The translations under genes were made by a program, and so were the position numbers. Shown here one piece after another: positions 28,665 to 36,718 of a stretch of DNA of 64,000 nt. The notes under the pieces are model-generated. The model was not told the DNA's origin, searched no databases, and saw only the letters and a program-made list of their open reading frames with translations. Location: positions 2,934,532-2,998,531 of the forward strand of contig NZ_LT594621.1 in assembly GCF_900091655.1 (NCBI RefSeq), in the 5' to 3' direction. Every line of letters begins with the position of its first letter. The stretch's first letter is position 1. The DNA is from Culturomica massiliensis. Its GTDB lineage: Bacteria > Bacteroidota > Bacteroidia > Bacteroidales > Marinifilaceae.

Positions 28665-30722
28665 ATGCCAAGACCTATGAAAACATTCTTCTATCTCTTC
28701 TGCCTATGTACTTTTCTATGGACGTTACCCTGTATTTCTCCGGCACAATCGCCGATAAATAACGATATCATCGAAAAAGTACAAACAGAGTTGGAAAAAC
28801 AACACGGACAAAGCGAAACAGAACGTATCCGTAAAGGAGTATCGCAACTGGCCCGGAATTGGCGGTCCGGCGACGGTACGGAACAAGAGTTTGCTGATTT
28901 TTGCCTCCGGTACTTCATGAGCGGCAATACCCTGCATTCCAATTTCAGACGAATCATCGACAACCTGACTTACATGGAAGGCATGTTGTATAAAATCTCG
29001 ACCCTTTTTCACGAATCGGATTATTATACGGATACCCCTAAACTCGAGGCCGACGACTACCTGCAACGTATCCTCCCCGGTTCTGACCATTACTCTGCAA
29101 AATTCGCCCATTATGTACAACTCAATTTTCCCTATTACACCTTTGCAGAGAAACAACGGCATTGCCGGGAATGGACCCGGGAAAAATGGGCCATGGTTTG
29201 CCTCGGTGACTCTTATGCTTTTCGGCACGACCGATTTTCTTCAAATCCGTTTACGGAAAAAGCCAACCATTTCAAGCGCTATATGGAGCATTATTTTTTC
29301 AGCATAGATCGCATTACCGATAAAAAAGGGAAATACCTGTATACCGACGAAATAGCTTTACATTGCCACCGGGGTCTCAGAGATCAGATCAAACAAGAAT
29401 ATACTGCTCCCGGCGGAACCTCCCGCCAGGAACTGTTATACGCGATCGCTGAAAATGCAACGACAGGAAACATTCCCGTACTTTTCCTTAAAGATACAAC
29501 AACCCGCTGGAACCCTTCGGCAGGCAAGCTATACAAAATGGAAAACGGGAAACAAAAGGAAATCAAAAACTATGAAACAGAAAACCTTCACCGTTATGCC
29601 GGCCTTCTGGCTTGTATGAAGGAAAAAATGTTCACGGACCAGAGTTATACCCCCCAAACGACAACAATTCAACGCACTTTCGACAAAAGCTCCGTCTCTC
29701 TTGAAAAAACAGAAACACTGATCCGCAATTTTCTGGCAGATCCTCTTCTGTCCGAAATCGGTAGAATCATTGAAAAACGATTGGGACGAAAACTCCGGCC
29801 TTACGATATCTGGTACAGCGGTTTTCAAGAACAATCCGCATTTTCTGCCGTCTATCTGGATTCTCTGACGCATTCCCGTTATCCGGATCCTCAAACTTTC
29901 CGAAAAGATTTACCGAATCTGCTTATAAAAATGGGAATCCATCCCCAAGACGCTCACTTTATCGGCTCGCATATCTCAGTACGCCCCGTCGTATCCGGAG
30001 GCTACTCCTCTCAGCCCTCTCTGCCGGGAGATACTGCTCTCCTGACCACAATGTTCGGCAAGCAGGGATTGGATTATAAAGCTTTTCGTGTCAGCATGCA
30101 CGAATTAGGTCATTGCATATGCGGTGTGTTTTGTACAAACAATATCGACTATTTCCGTTTGGCAGGCGTACCTTGTGATGCTATCACGGAAGCATTCGCC
30201 GAATTATTTGCCTATAAAAATGCAGAAGCACTGGATTTGCATCCCTCCTCTCCGGATGAAAAACAACACCTGCTCAATCTGGCTACCATTTGGTATCTGC
30301 TGGAAATGGGAGGACAGACCCTGACCGAGATAGAAACCTGGAAATGGTTATACGCCCATCCGGAAGCAACTGCGCAGGAACTGAAAGAAGCCGTACTTCA
30401 TATCAGCAGTACGATTTGGAACACGTATTTTTCAAAAATATTCCACATCCGGGATCAGCATATCCTGTCGATCTATAATCACTATATTACGGGGGATTTA
30501 TACCTGTACAATTACTTTTTAGGAAATGTTATCATGTACCAACTTCACAAAACTTCGGTTTCGTCAGATTTAACCGAAGAACTGAAAAAAGCCTGCCGGG
30601 AAGGATGTACACTAACCGATCTGTGGATGGAAAAGGCCGTAAGTGCCCCTGTTTCAACAGAATTTCTTATGCAGGATGCCCTGAAAGCCATTGAATATTT
30701 TAATACTTCTTCAAGAAAATAA
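28665..30722 (+). CDS. Exported M2/M3-like zinc metallopeptidase (putative)
   Basis: 685 residues with a signal peptide ending near SPA-QSP; translation probably starts at the second Met (28677). The catalytic motif HELGH is at His479-His483, and a likely third zinc ligand Glu509 lies in ITEAFAELF, 26 residues after His483. That spacing, the upstream KLRPYDIWY block and the overall length resemble oligopeptidases of families M2/M3. The N-terminal 300 residues are largely helical and not recognised. Probably periplasmic, trimming peptides imported by the SusCD system. Last enzyme gene of the presumed operon, 9 bases after sdaA. Confidence 0.68.
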   Translation: MPRPMKTFFYLFCLCTFLWTLPCISPAQSPINNDIIEKVQTELEKQHGQSETERIRKGVSQLARNWRSGDGTEQEFADFCLRYFMSGNTLHSNFRRIIDNLTYMEGMLYKISTLFHESDYYTDTPKLEADDYLQRILPGSDHYSAKFAHYVQLNFPYYTFAEKQRHCREWTREKWAMVCLGDSYAFRHDRFSSNPFTEKANHFKRYMEHYFFSIDRITDKKGKYLYTDEIALHCHRGLRDQIKQEYTAPGGTSRQELLYAIAENATTGNIPVLFLKDTTTRWNPSAGKLYKMENGKQKEIKNYETENLHRYAGLLACMKEKMFTDQSYTPQTTTIQRTFDKSSVSLEKTETLIRNFLADPLLSEIGRIIEKRLGRKLRPYDIWYSGFQEQSAFSAVYLDSLTHSRYPDPQTFRKDLPNLLIKMGIHPQDAHFIGSHISVRPVVSGGYSSQPSLPGDTALLTTMFGKQGLDYKAFRVSMHELGHCICGVFCTNNIDYFRLAGVPCDAITEAFAELFAYKNAEALDLHPSSPDEKQHLLNLATIWYLLEMGGQTLTEIETWKWLYAHPEATAQELKEAVLHISSTIWNTYFSKIFHIRDQHILSIYNHYITGDLYLYNYFLGNVIMYQLHKTSVSSDLTEELKKACREGCTLTDLWMEKAVSAPVSTEFLMQDALKAIEYFNTSSRK

Positions 30723-30814
30723 ACCCTGCTGCAAAGGCAATGTTGAAAAAATATTTTTTATAATTGCATGAAATATCGTACAACTTTAGAACAATAAACA
30801 GTGTAACACCAAAC

Positions 30815-30847
30815 GCCGGTATACGTATACACCATACATATACCGGC
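30815..30847. promoter_or_regulatory. Inverted repeat before the AraC gene (operator or terminator)
   Basis: GCCGGTATA (30815-30823) and TATACCGGC (30839-30847) form a perfect 9-base inverted repeat. GTATACGTATAC (30819-30830) is itself a perfect palindrome overlapping the left arm. There is no strong T run after it. It sits 43 bases before the AraC-type gene and could be an operator for that regulator or the end of the upstream operon. Confidence 0.45.
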
Positions 30848-30889
30848 AATATTTAGCCGAATATTGTTTTTGAACATTTATTTCACTAT

Positions 30890-31762
30890 ATGGATTCACT
30901 ATACTTCAAAGTTACATTACATCAACAAGAATCTTTGAAGATTGAAGAATGGGAACTTCCACATTTTTATTCTTTATTGCATTTTCATCCGGAATATCAA
31001 TTGACAATTATCCGGAAAAGCAATGGTTTTCTATTTGTAGCTGATAAAATGTACAGATTTTCTCCGGGAGACATATTTATCATCGGCCCCAATATTCCAC
31101 ATGTATTTCAAAACGACGATACCTATCACGATAACTCTGTTCCCAAAGTAGATGCCGTATCCATCTTTTTTACGGAAAAATCGTTCGGAGAAGGTCTGTT
31201 CTCAATTCCCGAAGCCGGTCGTATAAAAGAACTGCTCCATAAATCGATATACGGGATCAAATTGTCTTGCAGTCATCACGGGGAACTCCGCCTTATCTTA
31301 AACGACATCGGACAAAAGAAAGGTTTCGACCGGATATTGGATTTATTAAAGGTATTGAATGAATTATCACTTTCCAAAGAGCTGGAGATGATTTCCTTAT
31401 TACAAACACCCACTCTAAAGCAAAAAGACGAATGCTCTAAAATCAACACCGTTTACGAATACGTATTAAAAAATTATCACAACCCGATACACCTCAATGA
31501 GATTTCTGCTTTGGTAAACATGTCTCATTACAGCTTTTGTAAATTTTTCAAACAGCGGACAACAAAAACCTTTGTGCAGTTTCTCACGGAAGTGAGAATC
31601 GGAATGGCATGTAAACACTTGGTCGAAGGCAAAATGAACATTACGGAAATTGCTTACCAATCCGGATTCAGTAATTTATCCAACTTCATCCGTCAATTTA
31701 AAAAACTCATCGGATCAACCCCTTCCGAATACCAAAAAAAAATCAACGAACACCAAGTCTGA
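30890..31762 (+). CDS. AraC-family transcriptional regulator with cupin N-terminus
   Basis: 290 residues. The N-terminal cupin-type sensing domain (about 1-150) carries HFHPEYQLTII and FSPGDIFIIGPNIPH. The C-terminal tandem helix-turn-helix domain (about 185-285) shows LNEISALVNMSHYSFCKFF and ITEIAYQSGFSNLSNFIRQF. It is a one-component cytoplasmic regulator, not an SusR or hybrid two-component type. Its position right after the SusCD-peptidase genes makes that locus the most likely target, with the adjacent inverted repeat a candidate site. Confidence 0.9.
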   Translation: MDSLYFKVTLHQQESLKIEEWELPHFYSLLHFHPEYQLTIIRKSNGFLFVADKMYRFSPGDIFIIGPNIPHVFQNDDTYHDNSVPKVDAVSIFFTEKSFGEGLFSIPEAGRIKELLHKSIYGIKLSCSHHGELRLILNDIGQKKGFDRILDLLKVLNELSLSKELEMISLLQTPTLKQKDECSKINTVYEYVLKNYHNPIHLNEISALVNMSHYSFCKFFKQRTTKTFVQFLTEVRIGMACKHLVEGKMNITEIAYQSGFSNLSNFIRQFKKLIGSTPSEYQKKINEHQV

Positions 31763-31765
31763 ATG

Positions 31766-31870
31766 AATTTTAGATCAGACACACAAGCCAACCCGCTGAA
31801 TTATGAAATCAACTCTTCAGAATGAATCAATCAAAAATCGTAAATCGTAAATCGTAAATCTAAAATTTAC
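31766..31870. repeat. AT-rich inverted-repeat element, copy E
   Basis: A left fragment (gaattttagatc, about 31766) and a right arm with three tandem taaatcg-type units (31839-31870) ending in ctaaaatttac. Fills the gap between the AraC gene and cysS. The remaining bases to 32010 show no gene. Confidence 0.55.
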
Positions 31871-32010
31871 GAGTGTTCATTTCTCCATAACCCCGTTATT
31901 ACAAAAGATTTTTTACTTTCTGTTTTTTTCTTTACTTTTACAAATTGATTAAAAACATAAAGGTATGCATTTTTCATACCTCATTCAATATCGTAAAATA
32001 AAAGAAGATC

Positions 32011-33483
32011 ATGGAGCAGAAATTGACGATATATAACACCATGTCGCGCCGGAAAGAGGAGTTTCAACCGTTAAATCCGCCTTTCGTAGGCTTGTATGTC
32101 TGCGGTCCGACAGTGTACGGTGATGCACATCTGGGACATGCCCGGCCAGCCATTACCTTCGATATCTTATTCCGGTATTTGCAATATTTGGGATATAAGG
32201 TGCGATACATCCGGAACATTACGGACGTCGGTCATCTGACGAATGACAGCGATGACGGGGAAGACAAAATCGAGAAAAAAGCCAGGCTCGACCGGCTGGA
32301 ACCCATGGAGATTGTCCAATTCTATACCAACCGTTACCACAAAAATATGGAACAGTTGAACACCTTGCCGCCGAGCATCGAACCACATGCATCCGGACAT
32401 ATCATCGAGCAACAGGCGTTGGTAAAAAAAATTCTGGAAAATGGCTTTGCCTACGAGAGCGAAGGCAGCATATACTTCGATGTCGAAGCTTATAATAAAA
32501 AATACCAATACGGAAAACTCTCCGGACGAAAAGTAGAAGAGTTGTTCGCCAACACCCGTCAACTCGACGGACAAAACGAAAAGCGCAATCCTTACGATTT
32601 TGCATTGTGGAAAAAAGCGACTCCGGAACACATCATGCGCTGGCCTTCTCCATGGAGTGAAGGTTTCCCTGGATGGCACCTGGAATGTTCGTGTATGAGC
32701 CAAAAATACCTGGGAGATACGTTCGACATTCACGGTGGCGGACTCGATTTGCAATTTCCTCACCACGAATGCGAAATCGCCCAGAGTACCGCTGCCTACG
32801 GACACGAGGCTGTCCGTTACTGGATGCACAACAATATGGTAACCATCAACGGGCAGAAAATGGGAAAATCGTTAGGGAATTTCATCACTCTGGACCAATT
32901 GTTCAATGGCGAAAATGACGTTTTGGAGCAGGCTTATTCTCCGATGACCGTTCGCTTTTTTATCTTACAGGCACATTACCGCAGCCCGCTCGATTTCTCC
33001 AACGAAGCATTGAAAGCAGCGGAAAAAGGTTACGAACGTTTGATGGCAGCCGTTGAGGTTTTGAACAAACTGACTCCGTCTACTCAAAATACGGTCGATG
33101 TGGAAGAATTGTGGACCAAATGCACAGAAGCGATGAGCGATGACCTGAATACCCCCATATTGATCTCTCAATTGTTCGAAGGCGTACGCATCATCAATTC
33201 GATTGCAGCCGGAAAAGAGCAGATCAATCGGGCCAACCTGGATCGCCTGAAAAAACTGTACCACGACTTTGTATTCGATATCCTCGGACTGAAAGCAGAA
33301 ACCGAGTCAATAGGCAAAGACCATGAAGCGCTCGGTAAAGTTCTGGATATGGTTATGTCTATCCGTACAGAGGCAAAGCAAAAAAAAGACTGGGCTACGT
33401 CCGACAAAATCCGGGATGATCTGAAAAATGCCGGCGTCAACATAAAAGACACGAAAGACGGTTATGAATGGAACATCGAATAA
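32011..33483 (+). CDS. cysS: Cysteinyl-tRNA synthetase
   Basis: Class I synthetase charging tRNA(Cys), 490 residues. The N-terminal Rossmann fold has CGPTVYGDAHLGHARP (HIGH motif HLGH, zinc ligand Cys). Zinc-site residues also occur in ECSCMS and FPHHECE. The second signature reads KMGKSLGN, a common variant of KMSKS. The C-terminal helical anticodon region is complete. Single housekeeping gene flanked by repeat elements on both sides. Confidence 0.97.
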   Translation: MEQKLTIYNTMSRRKEEFQPLNPPFVGLYVCGPTVYGDAHLGHARPAITFDILFRYLQYLGYKVRYIRNITDVGHLTNDSDDGEDKIEKKARLDRLEPMEIVQFYTNRYHKNMEQLNTLPPSIEPHASGHIIEQQALVKKILENGFAYESEGSIYFDVEAYNKKYQYGKLSGRKVEELFANTRQLDGQNEKRNPYDFALWKKATPEHIMRWPSPWSEGFPGWHLECSCMSQKYLGDTFDIHGGGLDLQFPHHECEIAQSTAAYGHEAVRYWMHNNMVTINGQKMGKSLGNFITLDQLFNGENDVLEQAYSPMTVRFFILQAHYRSPLDFSNEALKAAEKGYERLMAAVEVLNKLTPSTQNTVDVEELWTKCTEAMSDDLNTPILISQLFEGVRIINSIAAGKEQINRANLDRLKKLYHDFVFDILGLKAETESIGKDHEALGKVLDMVMSIRTEAKQKKDWATSDKIRDDLKNAGVNIKDTKDGYEWNIE

Positions 33484-33511
33484 TTTTACAGTTGAAATTA
33501 TTCAATATTAA

Positions 33512-33588
33512 TTTTAGATTTACGATTTAGGATTTTTTCAGAAATTCGGGCCGGAGGGAATATAATCTGAAATCGTAAATCTGAAATT
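33512..33588. repeat. AT-rich inverted-repeat element, copy F
   Basis: ttttagatttacgattt (33512-33528) pairs with aaatcgtaaatctgaaa (33570-33586), 16 of 17 positions, around a GC-rich centre (ttcgggccggaggg). Located between cysS and the glutaminyl cyclase gene. This copy shows the arm-centre-arm layout most clearly. Confidence 0.75.
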
Positions 33589-33611
33589 ACAATATGCACG
33601 ACTTAATATAA

Positions 33612-34730
33612 ATGAGTATGCCGTACCTGTTTATCTGTATTGTACTTCTTCTGTTTTCTTGCGGTAACAATCCATCGGAAAAGAAAACGGCTGCCCCTCC
33701 GGTGCCAGCCGGTACTCCTAAAGAAAATATCAAATATGTCAACGGCATAAAAATCGAGACTCCGGCCAAACAAGAAAATTTCCGGTTTCACGATCCTGTA
33801 AATCTCTCGTTTACAGCTAAAGAACGGTTTGAAGTCGATTCGGCACACATCTTTCTGAACGGGAAACAGATCGGAACGACAGGAAAAGGTATACAAACGT
33901 TCAGTTTTACGGTTCCGACAAGTAAAGTCGGTCCTTCTACCCTTAAAGTGACGGTCTTTCATCCGGATAACAAAAGAAGCATAAGCACGCAAACCATTGT
34001 TGTAAAACCGGACAAAGCCCCCCGTAAATATACCTATGATGTCGTAAAAACATACACTCACGATCCGAAAGCTTATACCCAAGGCTTAGTCTATCAGGAC
34101 GGATTTCTATATGAAAGCACCGGGCAATACGGCGAATCCGGTATCCGGAAGACAGACATGAATACCGGAAAAATCCTTTCCACATTAAACATAGACAGTA
34201 AGTTTTTCGGAGAAGGCATAACCATCTACAAAGACAAGATATATCAATTGACCTGGACCTCCCGGAAAGGATTCATCTACGACGTCAAAAGCTTTTCCCT
34301 GGAATCCACCTTCAACTATAACACACAAGGCTGGGGTATTACAACTATGGGAGAAAAACTGATCATGAGCGACGGAAGTAACAAATTATTTCACATCGCC
34401 CCTTCTTCTTTCAATGTAATAAAAGAAACAGAAGTATATGACAACAACGGACCGGTAGACCGGCTCAACGAATTGGAATATATCGACGGGCTGATCTGGG
34501 CAAACGTGTGGATGCAGGACCGCATCGTACTGATAGACCCGGAAAGTGGTGAGATAAAGGGGGAGATCGATTTAAGCCGGATATTATCTCCGAATGAAAG
34601 GAATAATTTGGGCGACAGTGATAATGTATTGAACGGTATCGCCTGGAATCCCGGAAAAAAAACAGTATATGTCACAGGCAAACGCTGGCCGAAGATGTTT
34701 GAATTGAAAATCAGAGGTCAGGCAAAATAA
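33612..34730 (+). CDS. Glutaminyl-peptide cyclotransferase (plant-type) lipoprotein
   Basis: Converts N-terminal Gln of proteins or peptides to pyroglutamate. Lipobox LLFSC (about Cys17) predicts membrane anchoring. An Ig-like segment (about 45-130) precedes a five-bladed-propeller glutamine cyclotransferase domain (about 140-370): FTQGL-type motif AYTQGLVYQDG, YESTGQYGES, EGITIY, LNELEYIDG..WANVW and a final NGIAWNP. This is the PF05096-type fold, distinct from the zinc-dependent animal-type cyclase known from Porphyromonas. Many exported proteins in this window would expose Gln after signal cleavage, a likely substrate pool. Confidence 0.88.
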   Translation: MSMPYLFICIVLLLFSCGNNPSEKKTAAPPVPAGTPKENIKYVNGIKIETPAKQENFRFHDPVNLSFTAKERFEVDSAHIFLNGKQIGTTGKGIQTFSFTVPTSKVGPSTLKVTVFHPDNKRSISTQTIVVKPDKAPRKYTYDVVKTYTHDPKAYTQGLVYQDGFLYESTGQYGESGIRKTDMNTGKILSTLNIDSKFFGEGITIYKDKIYQLTWTSRKGFIYDVKSFSLESTFNYNTQGWGITTMGEKLIMSDGSNKLFHIAPSSFNVIKETEVYDNNGPVDRLNELEYIDGLIWANVWMQDRIVLIDPESGEIKGEIDLSRILSPNERNNLGDSDNVLNGIAWNPGKKTVYVTGKRWPKMFELKIRGQAK

Positions 34731-34747
34731 TAGTGTGCAATCATTTA

Positions 34748-34810
34748 TGATTTACGACTCATCTCTTTATCCTAAAACCGGTTTGCAGGTTCAATTTAAG
34801 TCGTAAATCC
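34748..34810. repeat. AT-rich inverted-repeat element, copy G
   Basis: gatttacgact (34749-34759) and agtcgtaaatc (34799-34809) form a perfect 11-base inverted repeat around a centre with aaccggtttgcaggtt. It lies between the cyclase gene and ung. Confidence 0.7.
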
Positions 34811-34830
34811 AACATCGTAAATTTCGAATC

Positions 34831-35496
34831 ATGGACGTCAAGATTGAAGAATCCTGGAAAGAATTGTTAAAAGACGAGTTTGAAAAACCGTATTTCGCAG
34901 AATTGATCGCTTTTGTCAAAGAAGAATATAAAACGCAACGTATCTATCCGCCCGGAAAGCTGATATTCAATGCGTTCAACCATTGTCCGGTAGATAAAAC
35001 CAAAGTCGTTATTCTGGGACAGGACCCTTATCACGGCCCGGGACAAGCTCACGGACTTTGTTTCTCCGTTCCGGAAGGCATCGAGCAGCCGCCTTCTTTA
35101 CAGAACATTTTTAAAGAGATCCGGGACGATCTCGGGACGACCGTTCCCGTTTCCGGCAACCTGGAACGCTGGGCTGACCAGGGGGTCTTACTGCTCAACG
35201 CAACCTTAACCGTAAGGGCTCATTGCGCCGGTTCTCATCAGAATAAAGGCTGGGAAACATTCACAGATGCTGTTATTCAACGGCTCGCTGCAACCAAAAG
35301 CAATCTGGTTTTCCTGTTATGGGGGTCATACGCTCAACGCAAAGGTGCCTTTATCAACACCCAAAACAACCTGGTTCTGAAATGTGTTCATCCCTCTCCC
35401 CTTTCCGCCAACCGTGGGGGTTGGTTCGGCAACCATCAATTCAGCCGGACAAACCAATATCTCCGGGAACACGGTCTGGAAGAAATCAAGTGGTAA
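34831..35496 (+). CDS. ung: Uracil-DNA glycosylase, family 1
   Basis: Removes uracil from DNA in base-excision repair. 221 residues. The catalytic water-activating loop GQDPYHGPGQAHGLCFS is near residue 64 and the DNA-intercalation loop HPSPLSANRGGWFG is near residue 188. FLLWGSYAQ is also conserved. Normal length; stands alone between the cyclase and aldolase genes. Confidence 0.97.
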   Translation: MDVKIEESWKELLKDEFEKPYFAELIAFVKEEYKTQRIYPPGKLIFNAFNHCPVDKTKVVILGQDPYHGPGQAHGLCFSVPEGIEQPPSLQNIFKEIRDDLGTTVPVSGNLERWADQGVLLLNATLTVRAHCAGSHQNKGWETFTDAVIQRLAATKSNLVFLLWGSYAQRKGAFINTQNNLVLKCVHPSPLSANRGGWFGNHQFSRTNQYLREHGLEEIKW

Positions 35497-35590
35497 AAGA
35501 GATATTCCGGACCCTTTTGCCCCTGCTTTGTCCGAAAACGAGTGAGTAGTTTTTTACTTTATTTTATACGATTCTTTATCAGGAATTTCC

Positions 35591-35598
35591 TATTTTTG
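35591..35598 (+). promoter_or_regulatory. -7 box for fructose-bisphosphate aldolase
   Basis: TATTTTTG fits TAnnTTTG and lies 32 bases before the aldolase ATG. No clear -33 TTG is visible at the usual distance. Confidence 0.5.
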
Positions 35599-35629
35599 AT
35601 GCAAAATTCAATTATTTAATACACAAGCT

Positions 35630-36625
35630 ATGGTTAACTACAAAGAATTAGGGCTGGTTAATACCAGAGAAATGTTTAAAAAAGCAATGGCAGGCAAATA
35701 TGCAATTGCTGCTTTCAACTTCAATAATATGGAGCAAATGCAGGCAATTATACAGGCTGCCGTTGAATGTAAATCACCGGTGATCTTACAGGTATCCAGT
35801 GGTGCGCGCAAATATGCTAATCAGACTCTTCTTCGTTATATGGCCCAGGGAGCAGTAGAATATGCAAAAGAATTAGGCTTGCATATTCCGATCACTCTTC
35901 ACCTGGATCACGGTGACAGCTTCGAACTTTGCAAAAGCTGTATCGACATGGGATTTTCATCTGTCATGATCGACGGTTCACATTTCCCCTATGACGAAAA
36001 CGTAGCTTTAACGAGAAAAGTAGTAGACTATGCACACCAGCACGATGTAACCGTTGAAGGTGAGTTAGGTGTGTTAGCCGGTGTTGAAGATGAAGTATCG
36101 GCAGAACATCATACCTATACCCGTCCGGAAGAAGTAGAAGATTTCGTAAGTAAAACCGGTGTTGATTCATTGGCTATTTCAATCGGAACCTCTCACGGAG
36201 CGAACAAATTCAAACCGGAACAATGTACCCGCAATGCTGACGGTATTCTGGTTCCTCCTCCATTACGCTTCGACATTTTACAAGAAATTGAAAAACGTAT
36301 TCCGGGCTTCCCGATCGTTCTCCACGGTTCTTCTTCTGTTCCGCAGGACAAAGTGGCCATTATCAACAAATACGGCGGTGCATTGAAAGATGCAATCGGT
36401 ATTCCGGAAGAACAACTGCGCGAAGCAGCCAAATCATCCGTATGTAAAATCAACATCGACTCTGACGGTCGTTTGGCAATGACTGCCGCTATCCGCGAAA
36501 TCTTCGCCACCAAACCGGCAGAATTCGACCCGAGAAAATACCTCGGACCGGCCCGCGACTCTTTAAGAGAACTCTACAAGCACAAACTGATCAATGTATT
36601 AGGAAGTGCTAATACAGTCGGATAA
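35630..36625 (+). CDS. fba: Class II fructose-bisphosphate aldolase
   Basis: Zinc-dependent glycolytic/gluconeogenic aldolase. 331 residues. Zinc and active-site motifs: LHLDHGDSFELCK near 85, MIDGSHFPYDENV, VEGELGVLAG, and ISIGTSHG and VLHGSSSVPQ further on. Shorter than the E. coli FbaA of 359 and nearer to the GatY/tagatose-type branch, so tagatose-bisphosphate activity cannot be excluded. The likely start has its own promoter box, and a strong terminator follows, so it is a single-gene unit. Confidence 0.92.
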   Translation: MVNYKELGLVNTREMFKKAMAGKYAIAAFNFNNMEQMQAIIQAAVECKSPVILQVSSGARKYANQTLLRYMAQGAVEYAKELGLHIPITLHLDHGDSFELCKSCIDMGFSSVMIDGSHFPYDENVALTRKVVDYAHQHDVTVEGELGVLAGVEDEVSAEHHTYTRPEEVEDFVSKTGVDSLAISIGTSHGANKFKPEQCTRNADGILVPPPLRFDILQEIEKRIPGFPIVLHGSSSVPQDKVAIINKYGGALKDAIGIPEEQLREAAKSSVCKINIDSDGRLAMTAAIREIFATKPAEFDPRKYLGPARDSLRELYKHKLINVLGSANTVG

Positions 36626-36634
36626 ATCACCCAG

Positions 36635-36666
36635 ATAACACCGGTTTTCTCCGGTGTTATTTTTTT
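36635..36666 (+). terminator. Intrinsic terminator of fba
   Basis: ATAACACCGG (36635-36644) pairs perfectly with CCGGTGTTAT (36651-36660) across a six-base loop, and a run of T follows. Confidence 0.92.
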
Positions 36667-36718
36667 AGGTAACTGAACGCATCTTTTAACGTATACTTAT
36701 TTTCAAAATGAAGATGCA

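Noticed and set aside
31832..31870. Possible CRISPR or tandem-repeat array (taaatcg units)
   Set aside because: Only three imperfect units without spacers of constant length; it fits the dispersed inverted-repeat family.
34780..34800. tRNA-like T-arm sequence (gcaggttcaattt)
   Set aside because: No acceptor stem or anticodon arm around it; it is the centre of repeat copy G.
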